A DNA stretch of 64,000 nt, taken from NCBI GenBank assembly GCA_922989275.2, contig OV277867.1:42460070-42524069 (forward strand). Reading direction: 5' to 3'. Both the position numbers and the translations under genes were made by a program. The notes below the pieces were generated by a model, which was given only the letters and a program-made list of their open reading frames with translations, made no database searches and was not told the DNA's origin. This DNA comes from Gari tellinella (taxonomy: Eukaryota; Mollusca; Bivalvia; Cardiida; Psammobiidae). Positions within the stretch are counted from its first letter, which is position 1; each line of letters begins with the position of its first letter. Of the stretch, positions 33,986 to 45,300 are shown one piece after another.

Positions 33986-34130
33986 TGTGTGTGTCGCCTG
34001 CTATAGGTAATAGTATCACTTCTCTGTCGTCCGTCCATTTGTCCACCCGTTCGTCTGTCCATCCATCTCTGTCTGTCCGTATCGCTTATTCCGTCACACT
34101 TAAAACTCCTGATCTACTGAAGCTTTTAAA

Positions 34131-34694
34131 ATGAAATTGATATGTGAAAGTATATTGATTAAGGTTCATAACTTAGGTCATATTAGACAGTACCTTTCTC
34201 CAGAAGCTACAAAGACCTTGATCAATTCTCTGGTCACTTCAAAAATTGACTACTGCAACTCACTGCTGTATGGGATTCCCCAAAACTCATTATGCAAACT
34301 ACAGCGTGTGCAAAATACAGCAGCCCGCATCATTACCAGGACCCCTCGGTACAATCACATCACTCCAGTCTTGAAGGAGCTTCACTGGCTTCCAGTTCAA
34401 CACAGAGTTGAATTCAAAATTCTGACACTCACATACAAAGCCATGTGCAATGATTCTCCAAGGTACATTGTCAATATGCTTGACATGTATAAACCTCGAA
34501 GAGAGCTGCGGTCTGCAACTAAATCAGTATCGCTGGTTGTACCGAGGAGTCGTTTGGTGAGGTTTGGAGATAGAAGTTTCATGCATGCAGCCCCAACGCT
34601 CTGGAACAGTCTACCATCAGACATTAGAGATGCAAGCTCAGTTGCAGTTTTCAAAAAGCATCTGAAAACACATTACTTTAATATTTGTTATTAG
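34131..34694 (+). pseudogene. CR1/L2-like LINE ORF2 C-terminal fragment
   Basis: The frame encodes the end of a reverse transcriptase ORF. Motifs include TSKIDYCNSLLYGIP, KLQRVQNTAARIITR, LKELHWLPVQHRVEFKI, and a terminal AAPTLWNSLPSDIR followed by FKKHLKTHYF. These are hallmark motifs of the C-terminus of CR1, L2 and jockey-like LINEs. About the last 180 residues are present and the endonuclease and catalytic FADD are missing. LINE similarity begins at about codon 10, and the ATG itself probably belongs to flanking repeat DNA. The minus-strand frame is a shadow. Confidence 0.9.
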
Positions 34695-35388
34695 AACACT
34701 GCTACCTATGCGATATGTTCTTGCTGTAGATGTTGCGGGTCCAAATGGGAGTTTCTGGAGTATTATCTGGTTTTCGGTCTCTTATAGAAATTTTAGTTAT
34801 TGTCGCATGCTACTTTTCCTAGTTATGTTACATTGGGCGTTCTGCTTTTATTTATATCAGTCGGCATAAAGAAGCCATTTGCTTCGTTGCTCTCGATTGT
34901 TGAGGTAGTGCAATCGCCGTTTTGGGGGCTGTCTTCTGTATGTTTAGTGGCCTTCATTGGGCGCTCTACTGTTATTTCTATCAGTCCGCATAAAGAAGCC
35001 ATTTGCTTCGTTGCTCTTGATTGATGGGGTAACGTGATCGCCATTTTGGGGGCTGTCTTTTGTACGTTTATTATGTTTATTTTATATCTAATTGTAGTTA
35101 TTTGTCTTTTCCTGGCGGCCTGCATTTGGGCGCTCTACTATTGTTTCTATCGGTCGACAATCAGAAGCCGGTTGCTTCATTGCTGATTGATGGGAGTAAT
35201 GTGATCGCCATTTTGGGGGCTGTCTTTTATATGTTTATTCATGTTTATTTTAGATCATATTGTAGTTATTTTGTCTTTTCTTGTTTGTAGGTACATTTGT
35301 GTAACTTAATGTGAAGCGCTTTTGAACGCACTACCCCTGTGTGAAAAGAGCGCTATATAAATCTGGTATAATAATAATAATAATAATA
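34695..35388 (+). mobile_element. 3' UTR and (ATA)n tail of the CR1/L2-like LINE, with internal tandem repeats
   Basis: A block of about 160 bp recurs three times. Its markers are TTGGGCGCTCTACTGTTATT, AAGAAGCCATTTGCTTCG and GCCATTTTGGGGGCTGTC. The region ends with GAGCGCTATATAAATCTGG followed by (TAA)n, the typical 3' end of such LINEs. Several 70-100 codon frames here are not genes. Confidence 0.85.
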
Positions 35389-35665
35389 ACTGTTGCATCA
35401 ATATTATGAGAGTTATTCCCCTTTTCAACATGTTTCTGGCTATAACGCCTGTTCTATATATAATGCTTTTCAGATGCAATTTCATTTATTTCAAGAGCTT
35501 GACAAGTGGAGGTGTCTTGTACAATGTTCATAACTCTAACATCAATACTGTGAGTGTTAGTCCCCTTTTCTATGCCTTCCTTTCTGGCAGATAACTTCTG
35601 CTATTCTGAAAGTTTTCATTTGGCTATAACTTTTGCTCGGCTGATGTTTGCTGGCAGGTGACACA

Positions 35666-35948
35666 TGTGTTCCGAGGAACACTCTTCTAATTCGTTTTTC
35701 TTCTTCACCTACTAATTCTTTTCTTTCACTTGTTTTACAGTTGCTATTTCTTGACCTATATCCCTCCCCCATCCTTCATTTCTATTTTATACGAGCGTAT
35801 ATTTCTTTCTTCTTTCCCTGGTTTTCTTGTTTTTCTGCTTTCCTTCTGTTCTCGTTTGCTTCTGTATTCTACAGTTTAGTTTCTTTTCTTGCTGTTACCA
35901 TTATTCTTTCTTCATATTCCTTTGCGTCGTGTCATCTTCTTCTTCTTC

Positions 35949-35979
<31 letters not shown>

Positions 35980-36630
35980 AATTTATTATATAGAGGATAA
36001 TCAATTCCTTTAGAATGATATGTCCAATATATGAGTTGTTATCTGGTTAAAAAAAAAGTCCGTAGAAAGCAGACACAATTAATTGTTACGCGCGACGTCA
36101 TAAAAGACGTTGTGACGTCACAAAAATGATTTTGTCGCTGCAAAGTGATATCATCACCAGTGATGATATAAAACTGCACATGACGCAAATGAACTTTGTC
36201 TTAATGAGAAATCTCTATAAATCATCGATAGGTACAAATGTATACACGTATAATAATAAGTTATAGTTATTATCATTACTATTACTACTATACTACTACT
36301 TGTTAAACATTATTGTAAATAATGATATTTTGTTATCATTATTATTATTCACCGTCGTTGCAGTCCTCACTGTCTATGACGCGGTGGCTGGCCTTGATCT
36401 ATACTGTTTGAAATGCAAAAAGGCAGGTTTTGTCATGACACGGCTCAATTATGTGTCGCTGTGTCCTATTCAGTCACTCTATCATTGGCGTTGTCACATT
36501 CTTCCTCATTGCGTGTATGTTGTATGAGGCTGTAGTGTTTTTATGGAGTCAGTATTGTAACTAATCGATCATGTAAACCATCGCTAGGCTGTGTGAATCT
36601 AAGGTAACTAAACTATTACTCTACTTGTAC
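35666..36630. repeat. Pyrimidine-rich stretch, (ATT)n and spacer; no gene
   Basis: 35690-35950 is C/T rich and yields long but low-complexity frames. (TTA)n lies at 35948-35980. No conserved motif. Confidence 0.5.
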
Positions 36631-36639
36631 ATGTTAACC

Positions 36640-36890
36640 TATTACTCCATTGACACTCCTTTTACGCTTATAATTTATTCCTCAACCGAAGAAAATAGTT
36701 CCACTTTATAAATAGTAAATACATTCATGAATATACACCATCGGAATATTTTCTTTATCCGATTAAATCAGACTGAAAGTAAAGCAGAATGCGCCTTCAG
36801 GCGCATTTTGCTTTACTTTTAGCCTGGTTTAGGTGGCCATCTGTCTTCAAAAATAGAAACAATGGGTTAAGAGGTTAAATTTTACGTCAA
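36640..36890. mobile_element. MITE B copy
   Basis: AACCTATTACTCCATTGAC at left, core-2 hairpin AGTAAAGCAGAATGCGCCTT with partner, and AAAATAGAAACAATGGGTTA at right. Confidence 0.7.
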
Positions 36891-36959
36891 AGAGTTCTCA
36901 AAAGTGTGTTTGACATTATTGTCAATTGTTCATTTGAAAGCGGATTACCTCTTTTTCCG

Positions 36960-37615
36960 CCGTATGCAATTAACGTCGAATTTGCAAACAGATTGGATCC
37001 AAATCAGACGCCACGTAAGACCAGGACTCAAACAACTGATAGAAGGTACGTTTCATTATATCTTCAGTGAAAATGCCAGATTTTACATAAAAAGCAGCAG
37101 CTGCATACGACATATTTTAAGCAATCGATAATTGGCCGTGAAATATTTACCAGGAAATCAGGTACGTCAGTTACCCCGAGTACAATGATTATTTCCAAAC
37201 AGTTAGTATCCTGATCAGGAGTCTGATCAGGATCCAAATTGCTTGACACTCTTAACGATATTACTTAAGTCAATTTACATAAAATTTAGATTTGATAAAT
37301 AAAAGCAGACGACAATTGTTATATGTAGATGACGTCATTGCAGTGATTGATATATGCGTACAGTAGTTCCAGTATCACTTCCACTCAATATAAGAAACAG
37401 TGAATGTCACAGGTGTCACGTGTCGCACTTTTACTGCCAAATCATCGTCTGCTGATCAAGTGTCGTCTGCAATTTAATGCCAAATTCAATTTTACGAAAT
37501 GTCGACTAAAACAGTATTGATACGAGTATCAAACAGTTTGGATCCAGACCAGACGCCGCGTTACTGTTTGAAATTAAAGACTATTGAGCCATTAGCAGTG
37601 AAAGAGTTAGACGAG
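36960..37615. mobile_element. Decayed MITE A cluster
   Basis: Half hairpins occur at 36982-37040, 37196-37250 (tip deleted) and 37528-37570. Motifs AAAGCAGACGACAATTGTT and GTCGTCTGC flank them. No gene; the 65-codon frame is accidental. Confidence 0.6.
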
Positions 37616-37664
37616 GCTGGAGTGAAACATAAGGCACCCATCGGGACGTCCTCTTTAACATGTA

Positions 37665-37910
37665 CAGTGGAGAATCTGTTATTCTTTCCCGTTTAAACGC
37701 AAACGTACGCAAACGCAAAGCACTAAAACGTAGAAAAGAACAACTTTTTGACAATTCTGATAATTCTTCTTTATCTTGGTGGCAAACAGTTTGGAGCCTG
37801 ATCAGACGCCGGGTTACCCGGCGTCTGATCTGGCTCCAAACTGTTTGCACTGCAAATAATAGTTTTAGCGTAAACGCGTTTATTGGGAAAGAATAACATA
37901 TTCTCCACTG
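37665..37910. mobile_element. MITE C, intact 246 bp copy
   Basis: TA-flanked, with CAGTGGAGAATCTG and CATATTCTCCACTG ends and perfect core-1 hairpin GACGCCGGGTTACCCGGCGT. It is very similar to the copies at 38726, 41200 (inverted) and 47692. The 125- and 78-codon frames across it come from the repeat. Confidence 0.9.
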
Positions 37911-38161
37911 TACATTCGCTGTTTTGAAATAGTCAAATGTATTAACCCTTTTGTACACTCAGTGCAAAAAGAAACGCACACTTTTATTACAATATTATCT
38001 GTATGTAGAAGGAACGTATTTGTGAAATAATCTTTTCATTACAGTCAGTAGTTCCGTCTTGGGCTATCAATGTTGAAAATGGGAGGTTTATCATTGAATT
38101 GGTATCATCACAACCTGTACAAATCGTTGCAAATCGGTGCAATGTTTTCAACAGGCACTAG

Positions 38162-38408
38162 TTAACTCTTTCGCTGCCAAATTAATCGTGAGATTTTTAT
38201 CCTACCACCGTTTCATTGTCGTCTGCTTCAATTTTGTTGTTTGCAAGATCGTTTCAAAGTAAGATTCAAAGTAGTATGACTTAAAGTATATCTATACGAG
38301 TGTCAAACAGTTTGGATCCTGATCAGACGCCGCGTTACGCGGCGTCTGATCAGGATCCAAACTGTTTGAAAACGCGCCTTTTGACGTCATTAAGAGTGAA
38401 AGGGTTAA
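38162..38408. mobile_element. MITE A, intact copy with TTAA flanks
   Basis: TTAACTCTTTCGCTGCC and AGAGTGAAAGGGTTAA ends, TTAA on both sides, and hairpin GACGCCGCGTTACGCGGCGT perfect. It has piggyBac-type termini and no coding capacity. Confidence 0.85.
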
Positions 38409-38725
38409 AATACAGCACAGTTATTTTAAGAATATGTTTGTCTAAACTTGAGGTTGAATTAAATTGATCTTGAGATATGGTCTTAGTATCTTAAAAAAAG
38501 TCCCTTAAGCTGCGCCTGAGCACAATGTGCGTTTTTTTTGTACTGAGTGTATATGCTAATATTTTCATTTTGACTATTCTACTTTCGGAGAATAATCAGT
38601 TTATGTTGATTTTGAAGGTTGTTTTGACAAAATTACAATCAAAACCACCACTAGCATCCCCCAACCACCATCATAAGTGCGAACATTAGTTGCATAATAC
38701 AATTCGTCATGTGTGCATGCACATA

Positions 38726-38971
38726 AAGTGGAGAATCTGTTATTCTTTCCCGTTTAAACGCAAACGTACGCAAACGAAAAGCGCTAAAACGTAGAAAAGA
38801 ACAACTTTTGGACAATTCTGATATTTCATGTTTATCATGGTGGCAAACAGTTTGGAGCCTGATCAGACGCCGGGTTACCCGGCGTCTGATCTGGCTCCAA
38901 ACTGTTTGCACTGCAAATAATAGTTTTAGCGTAAACGCGTTTATTGGGAAAGAATAACACATTCTCTACTG
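38726..38971. mobile_element. MITE C, 246 bp copy
   Basis: Same length and orientation as the copy at 37665, with the first base changed (AAGTGGAGAATC). TA is on both sides. The hairpin is perfect. Frames of 103 and 81 codons here are repeat-derived. Confidence 0.9.
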
Positions 38972-38995
38972 TACTGATTTCGAGCGCAGAAATGG

Positions 38996-39207
38996 TTAAC
39001 TCTTTCGCTGCCAAATTAATTGTGAGAGTTTTACCCCTTGACCGTTTCATTGTCGTCTGCTTCAATTTTTTTGTTTGCAAGATCGTTTCAAAGTAAGATT
39101 CACTTGTTTTAACACATCGATACGAGTCTCAAACAGTTTGGATCCTGATCAGGATCCAAGCTATTTGCAAACGCGCTTTTTGGCGTCATTGAGAGTGAAA
39201 TGGTTAA
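38996..39207. mobile_element. MITE A with deleted hairpin tip
   Basis: TTAACTCTTTCGCTGCC and GAGAGTGAAATGGTTAA ends with TTAA flanks. The centre reads GGATCCTGATCAGGATCC, so the CG-rich tip is missing while the stem base stays symmetrical. Confidence 0.85.
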
Positions 39208-39251
39208 ACAAATGCAAAACGTTCTCCTTTGCAAATACTGTTACTGTTCTG

Positions 39252-39492
39252 GGGCCCGTTTCATAAAACTTCTTACGACAAATGTTGTCGTAAGTCAGAT
39301 TATAAAAGTCTCAATTATTATTTATTTCTCCATCTAATCCTGTCTTGTGACATCTTTTTGGAATCGTCTTGAAAAGACGATTCCAAAAAGATGTCACAAG
39401 ACAGGATTAGATAGAGAAATCACAGATTAAATGTATTTTAAAGTTTTGACTTACGACAACATTTGTCGTAAGAAGTTTTATGAAACGGGCCC
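39252..39492. mobile_element. MITE E copy 2, very regular
   Basis: GGGCCCGTTTCATAAAAC and GTTTTATGAAACGGGCCC ends. The stem with AATCCTGTCTTGTGACATC and tip GAATCGTCTTGAAAAGACG (core 3) is essentially perfect. Confidence 0.9.
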
Positions 39493-39509
39493 CTGGGGTA
39501 TAAGGTCGT

Positions 39510-39745
39510 GGGACGTTTACTTTTTCATCCCTGAAACTATTAATTGACAATTCCAGTTTTCAGTTAAGTCTAGACCATTTATGACTATTTAGGGGTGTTT
39601 TTGCATTATATCACAAAATTACAAACAGGACAAACCCTATAAATTAGCCCCTTTATAAGCTTTGCGAGCTGTGTCTTCACTGTTTGCTTAAATGTACTAC
39701 CAATATTTACAGGTACACAGTTCAATGTGTTTTAGAGAGCATGCA
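39510..39745. mobile_element. Decayed MITE G
   Basis: CTTTTTCATCCCTGAAAC, AATTCCAGTTTTCAG, GTCTAGACCATTTATGAC and TATTTAGGGGTG match the family G left part. The hairpin is lost. Confidence 0.55.
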
Positions 39746-39884
39746 TCTTTTACACGACAACAGGGACGTATATTAATATATGTTCCTGACCACAAGTAAA
39801 CAATGAGACTATTGTGTTGAGGATTGGTTAAAAGTTTTATTAGCCACATAATTATTTTTGTATACCCGGTTTATGCGCGGCAGT

Positions 39885-40478
39885 AAGAGAAGGAAATGTT
39901 GTTGTTTCCAATTTAAACGAAACTAAACGCAATTCATTAATGTAGAGGAAAATACAGCTTTTGGAAAGTTCTGACAATCAACAGTGTTCCCTCTATACAA
40001 AAACAGCAAATGGGAGACAAAGAGAATATGTGTTGTTAGGAAGGAGTTGTTATAGGGAGGGTGATTAAGACCTGGCTTACATTTGCAAACAGCTTGAATC
40101 CAGATCAGCCGCCGCGTATCGCGGCGTCTGATCTGGATTCAAGCTGTTTGGCACTCGTTATTATATTTCTTCTGTTAAAATGTCCATTAATATGTAACTT
40201 TTAGAAAAAGCAGCAGGCAATTTCAAGCAGACGATTTTGCAGCAGGGAAATCGTTAGACATAATTGTCTTGTTTGTGGAACAGCAGTAGCAAGCATTGTT
40301 GTACGGAGGAAATCGTTGTTGGGAGGGTCGTTGTAGGAAGGGAGCACTGTATTTGTATTTGAACGGCAAAATAGTAACCCGGTGTCTGGTCTGGCTTCAA
40401 ACTGTTTACAACGGACATATTTGTTAAAACAAAACCGAGTTTAATGGGAAAGAATAACGTCTTTTCTGCTGTGCTATA
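39885..40478. mobile_element. MITE C interrupted by MITE D (39989-40350)
   Basis: Outer C pieces: AATTTAAACGAAACTAAACG on the left, and TAACCCGGTGTCTGGTCTGG with TCTTTTCTGCTGTG on the right. The inner D element has ACAGTGTTCCCTC and GAAGGGAGCACTGT ends, and hairpin CAGCTTGAATCCAGATCAGC with tip CGCGTATCGCG. Confidence 0.75.
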
Positions 40479-40698
40479 AGTAATGCGATTTGCTTTTGTT
40501 CCTTCAGAACAGAATAACCTATTATTACATCTATGTGGTAATTTACATATATCTTACACCTATCGCCTAATTACACACAAGTTACCCATTTATGTCTCAC
40601 CATTGTAATGAACTCTCTCTCTATGCGCTTGCTGGAATAGTTCATTATAGACATACATGGGTGACACGTGCATCTACAAAGTCTGTCAATAGCAGGTG

Positions 40699-40940
40699 CC
40701 CGTTTTATATAAAACGTCGTACGACAAAAGTGGCCGTAAGTCAGATTCTAAAATTATAAGTTATCATTTATTTCTCTATTTATTCCAGCCTTGTGACATC
40801 TCTTTGGAATCGTCTTGAAAAGACGATTCCAAAGAGATATTACAAGACAGGATTATAGTGAGAAATCAGAAGTTAGATATATTTTAAAGTTTTGACTAAC
40901 GACCGTTTTTGTCGTACGACGTTTCATAAAACGGATTCCA
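40699..40940. mobile_element. MITE E copy 3
   Basis: CCCGTTTTATATAAAACGTC and CGTTTCATAAAACGG ends, with tip GGAATCGTCTTGAAAAGACG (core 3). Confidence 0.85.
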
Positions 40941-40944
40941 GAAC

Positions 40945-41196
40945 GATAATAATTTGGACTTGTAATAATTTTAAATTTCTTGGATAACTACATTTTACCG
41001 TTACGTCTAGCGTCAACACTACAGAATACAATGCTTGGATAATTATACAGGTGTTCCCTTAGACCATAACCAATTCACCCATATCATATACTAAATCTCA
41101 ATTTAACATTGACTTTGACCTAGTTTGGACTTAGAAAAGCTTCAGAATATATTAACAAGTTACAAGGATGCCATGCACCGGGTTATAAGCGTACGT
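40945..41196. repeat. Fragment of the GACCTTGACC dispersed repeat
   Basis: TTGGATAACTACATTTTACC, GCGTCAACACTAC and AAAAGCTTCAGAATATATT match the unit described at 43357-43993. Confidence 0.7.
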
Positions 41197-41199
41197 GTA

Positions 41200-41445
41200 C
41201 AGTGGAGAATATGTTATTCTTTCCCAATAAACGCGTTTACGCTTAAACTATTATTTGCAGTGCAAACGGTTTGGAGCCAGATCAGACGCTGGGTAACCCG
41301 GCGTCTGACCAGGCTCCAAACTGTTTGCCACCAAGATAAAAATGAAATATCAGAATTGTCCAAAAATTGTTCTTTTCTACGTTTTAGTGTTTTGCGTTTG
41401 CGTACGTTTGCGTTTAAACGGGAAAGAATAACAGATTATCCACTG
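41200..41445. mobile_element. MITE C, 246 bp copy, inverted
   Basis: TA-flanked with CAGTGGAGAATATG and CAGATTATCCACTG ends. It is in reverse orientation relative to the copies at 37665 and 38726. The 142-codon frame across it is repeat-derived. Confidence 0.9.
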
Positions 41446-41481
41446 TATATTGGATGCAGACTTTTTAGATACTCTACAATA

Positions 41482-41938
41482 CAGTGCTGCCATAATTTGA
41501 TCTTGAAAAATCCTAAGATTTCCAAATTGTCCTTTTTAAGCGTGATTACTTAAAGCAGGTTGTAAGTAAAGCAGAATACGCCTTAACCCTTTGAACCCTA
41601 GTCACGCATATAGGCGTCCTTTTCAAACAGTGTACATGTGAATAGTATACATGTCCTGTGCAAACAGTGAAGACCCAGATCAGAGGGCTCCGAAAGGAGC
41701 CCTCTGATCAGGGTCTTCACTGTTTGTCATAATGCCAAACATTGACAAAAACAACCCTTAAAAATCAGAAATGGAATAGAATAAAATGGAAAATGGAATT
41801 GTCCATTGAAAGTTTCAGGGAGGAAAGAGTTAAGGCGCATTATGCTTTACTTTCAGCCTGCTTTATGCTACCATCTGCTAGGATAAAAATCCGAATATTT
41901 CGGAAAATCCGGATAAATGGCAACCCTGTCAATATGTT
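41482..41938. mobile_element. MITE L copy 3, split at its hairpin tip by a TTAA insertion
   Basis: CAGTGCTGCCATAATTTGAT and ATAAATGGCAACCCTG ends. The core-2 hairpin is interrupted exactly at its tip: left arm GCAGAATACGCC, right arm GGCGCATTATGC, joined by TTAA when the insert is ignored. Confidence 0.85.
41583..41833. mobile_element. MITE G nested insertion with TTAA duplication
   Basis: TTAACCCTTTGAACCCTAGT and GGGAGGAAAGAGTTAA ends. The hairpin has AGAGGGCTCCGAAAGGAGCC with stem base CAGTGAAGACCCAGATC. TTAA lies at both borders (41583-41586 and 41830-41833). Confidence 0.85.
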
Positions 41939-42243
41939 CTTGAAGGAGTTGTCTGACATGCATCTGCACTCTTTCATGGGAAATTTTTACCTTATTTTTG
42001 ACCGGAATGATGAAGGCCGTAAGAAGCGAAAATGTAAACGATAAAATTTTGATTTCAATGACCTTGGGAATTCTCTGGTTTACATGTATATATTATGACA
42101 AGTTTTCAACAATTATTTTCAGCATCGCCATTGTAAAACTGTAAGCTTCAACTGTGTTACAAAAACAGGTTCGACACTTATAGATACATGTATGTTCATA
42201 AATGGACTAAGAGAAACTCAATTTTTATATCATGTCATTTCAG

Positions 42244-42295
42244 GTAATGTTGGTGTGAGCAGTTTTGGCAAGAGGTCGCGGCAAGAGCAGGGACA
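42244..42295 (+). promoter_or_regulatory. Probable 5' UTR segment of the MGAT4-like gene, with a 3-codon uORF
   Basis: TCATGTCATTTCAG just upstream looks like a splice acceptor, so a non-coding exon may begin here. It contains ATG TTG GTG TGA at 42247-42258, a minimal upstream reading frame before the main start. Both the acceptor and the uORF are inferred from sequence. Confidence 0.4.
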
Positions 42296-42386
42296 ATGTT
42301 TACCAACAAGATCTCCGGCTGCATCGCTGTCTTGACAGGAACGACTGTGATACTACAACTTCTGATGCTGATGAACACATCATGCA
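42296..42386 (+). CDS. MGAT4: MGAT4-like gene, coding exon 1 (signal anchor)
   Basis: It encodes the first 30 residues, starting MFTNKIS, then a hydrophobic stretch through LLMLMN. A lysine precedes the hydrophobic segment and no signal-peptidase-like site follows, as in type II Golgi enzymes. The exon ends in phase 1 before a GTAAGT donor. No upstream in-frame ATG was preferred, because the anchor begins directly after this start. Confidence 0.8.
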
Positions 42387-45300
42387 GTAAGTTATTAACC
42401 TATACTCCTTCACTACCATGACGCCACCCTTAACTGGCATGACGTCATCAATTTTAAACCATTGTTGTCTGTTTTATCTCTCAAATTTAAAGTTAAGGTA
42501 TTTTGACGTAAGAAATATTGGCATGAGTGTTAAATAGTTCGGATTCTAATCAGACGCCGCGTAAATGCGTAGTCTGGTCAGGATTCAAACTGTTTGCAAA
42601 GAACTATTGTACTCGGAATCAGGCAGCGAAGGGGTTGAGCACGATATGAAGTTGTCGTCTGTCAAAAATATTCACGGTTAAGGCTTTTTACGGCTGTGTT
42701 AAGCGGATTCGTATTTACTAGTATTTAGTTCTTGCCTCTTAGGCATCGTAAATGAATCGTTGTAGAGTCGTGGGTTTTCTAAACTCGTTCGGGGATTCGT
42801 TAATTTATGGCTTGGCCACAATCGGTAATGGAACGAAACAGTCACGAATTGTACGAACCAATCAACTTCGTACGACAAATGTTGTCGTAAGTCAGATTAT
42901 AAAAGTCTCAATTATTACTTATTTCTCCATCTAATCCTGTCTTGTGACATCTCTTTGGAATCGTCTTGAAAAGACGATTCCAAAGAGATGTCACAAGACA
43001 GGATTAGATGAGATATTAAAATTAAAGGCATTTTAAAGTATTGACTTACGACCGTTTTTGTCGTACGAAGTTTTATGAAACTGCCCCAAGCTACCGTCGC
43101 CGCCGAATTCAATGAGTTTAATCGAACCAGTACATGCACATTGACTTGTCATTACGAGGGGTGTTTCATAATTAATGCAACTAGATCAATAACTTTATTA
43201 ATATAAGTGCAAAATGCATGTGTGATACATCATTCGAAAGATTCATTCTTCGCCTACACAATGGTATAATGCACAGTAAGATCACATGACTAGACAATTT
43301 ACACCATGAGCCTAAATGACCCCAAGTCAAGGGCACTGGACCGTTTTTGTGTATTTTTATGCCCCCGGAATCGACAGATGCGGGAGCATATAGTAATCGT
43401 CCTGTCCGTCCGTCCGTCCGTGCATCCGTCCGTCCTTCCGTCCGTCCGTAACAGGTTAAGTATATTTTACCGTTTCGTCTAGCATCAACACCGCTTACTC
43501 AAATGCTTTGATACTTATACAGTTGTTGCCTTGGACCATTCCCTATTCACCAATATCACCCAACCTTGATTTTGACCTTGACCTTGACCTAATTTGGACT
43601 TAGAATATTTTGAATGGGCTATTTCTTGGTTAACTAGATTTTACCGTTTCGTCTAGCATCAACACTAATTACTACAATGCTTCTATACTTATACAGTTAT
43701 TGCCTTGGACAATTACCAACCCACCAGTAATACCCAAGCTCAATTTGACCTTGACCTTGACCTTGACCTAATTTGGACTTAGAATATTTTGAATGGGCTA
43801 TTTCTTGGTTAACTAGATTTTACCGTTTCGTCTAGCATCAACACTACTTACTACAATGCTTCTATACTTATACAGTTATTGCCTTGGACAATTACCAACC
43901 CACCAGTAATACCCAAGCTCAGTTTGACCTTGACCTAATTTGGACTTAGAAAAGATTCAGAATATATTGTCAAGGATGCCACCGGGGGCATAAGCGTTTA
44001 TTGAACGCAGTCTTGTTTTAGGTAATGTTTCGAACAAATTTGGATACTGTAATTACCATGACGGTTTAATTGTTTAAAATATTTTTATGAAACTTTCGGT
44101 CAGATTAATTTAGACAATTATACACACATTACGCAATTTTAAATTATATTATTTCACAAAATGACAAAAATATAGGTAATATTTAACTCTTACTGAAAAA
44201 AATCATAAAAAATGACACTACTGTTATGTTCAAGAGGTTTTGTTGAAACCTAGAACACTTTTTGTTATATCAAACCCTGCTATAATTGAAGTAATTGAAG
44301 CAGATGGTCATGTTTTAAAATCAAATTATAGATATACGAATCTAGAAAAATGTCATAGCGTTCGAAAATTCATGTCCAATTTTTTCATTAGCAAATTGAG
44401 AAATTTTATTTTTTTTAAAAATGAGATTTAAAACAGCTGAGCCTTTTAATTGTAATGAAATCTTATTTATATTAAAATTCAGACATAAACTGATATATTT
44501 CAAAAACAAAGTATAGAAGTTTTACTTTTAAAAAAGTTATTAGGTCAATAAGTAAAGTCTGAAAAGTGCTATGTTCTAGTGCCCTTGAGGAGGGGTCATT
44601 TAGATAAGTATTGTGATTTATCCCGTAATGTGACCAAATAGTGCATTATACCATCGTGTAGGTGAGAAATTGCCATTTCCAACGATATATCACACATGCA
44701 TATTACATTTATTATATCGAAGTTATTAATGGAGTTGCATTAATTATGAAACACCCCTCGTAGTAGTCTTCTTCTAGCTACAGGGCTGTAATTTCTCCGG
44801 ACTTTTCCTGAATCTTCGCATCTTTCTTTATCTTTACGGAATTTTCCCGAAATATTCGGATTTTATTGAAACGAAATTCATTCTGTTATTTTGTGTAGAT
44901 CTATGTTTTATAAAGGTCATGGCTGTAAAAGGTGTGATATAGCTTTTGCAAATGTGGGATTCGAGCCAAAGATTCCCAAGAATATTCGTAACTCTGTCGT
45001 ACCTATATTGTAGCTAAATCATCGAGCGTCACGGTTTGGATTTAAAGAAGTGCAAAATACCACGAACTCCTGCAAATCTTAAATTTTATCAATTTTTAAC
45101 AATTCGTGGAATATGTGGTCTGTGTGGAATAGTATAAGGCAATTAGGTCAACACTGTTTGCCATGCAATAACCTCTTCACTGTCATGACGTCATCAATGT
45201 TAAATAAATGTCGTCTGCTTATTTTTCTCAATATTTAAGTTTAGACCTTTTGACTTAATAAATATTGAAATGAATATCAAACAGTTTAGGATCCTGATCG

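Larger units (their letters stand above)
33986..35665. mobile_element. Terminal-inverted-repeat element carrying a LINE fragment
   Basis: GTGTCGCCTGCTATAGG on the left and GCTGGCAGGTGACAC on the right resemble the ends of the element at 11926-12795. The flank TGTTCCTCGGAACAC (minus strand of the right side) also matches its left flank. Inside are CCGTCCATTTGTCC repeats, an inserted LINE, and a block related to the tandem repeat at 16.1-16.8 kb. Confidence 0.55.

Noticed and set aside
35648..35980. 110-codon Phe/Ser/Leu-rich frame that looks membrane-like
   Set aside because: It comes from a pyrimidine-rich tract and (TTA)n. The hydrophobicity is compositional.
37581..37958. 125-codon frame, and similar frames at 38651-38962, 41125-41553 and 47644-47928
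   Set aside because: They encode nearly identical peptides because they lie in copies of the same palindromic MITE C. Each copy has defined ends and there is no start or splice context.
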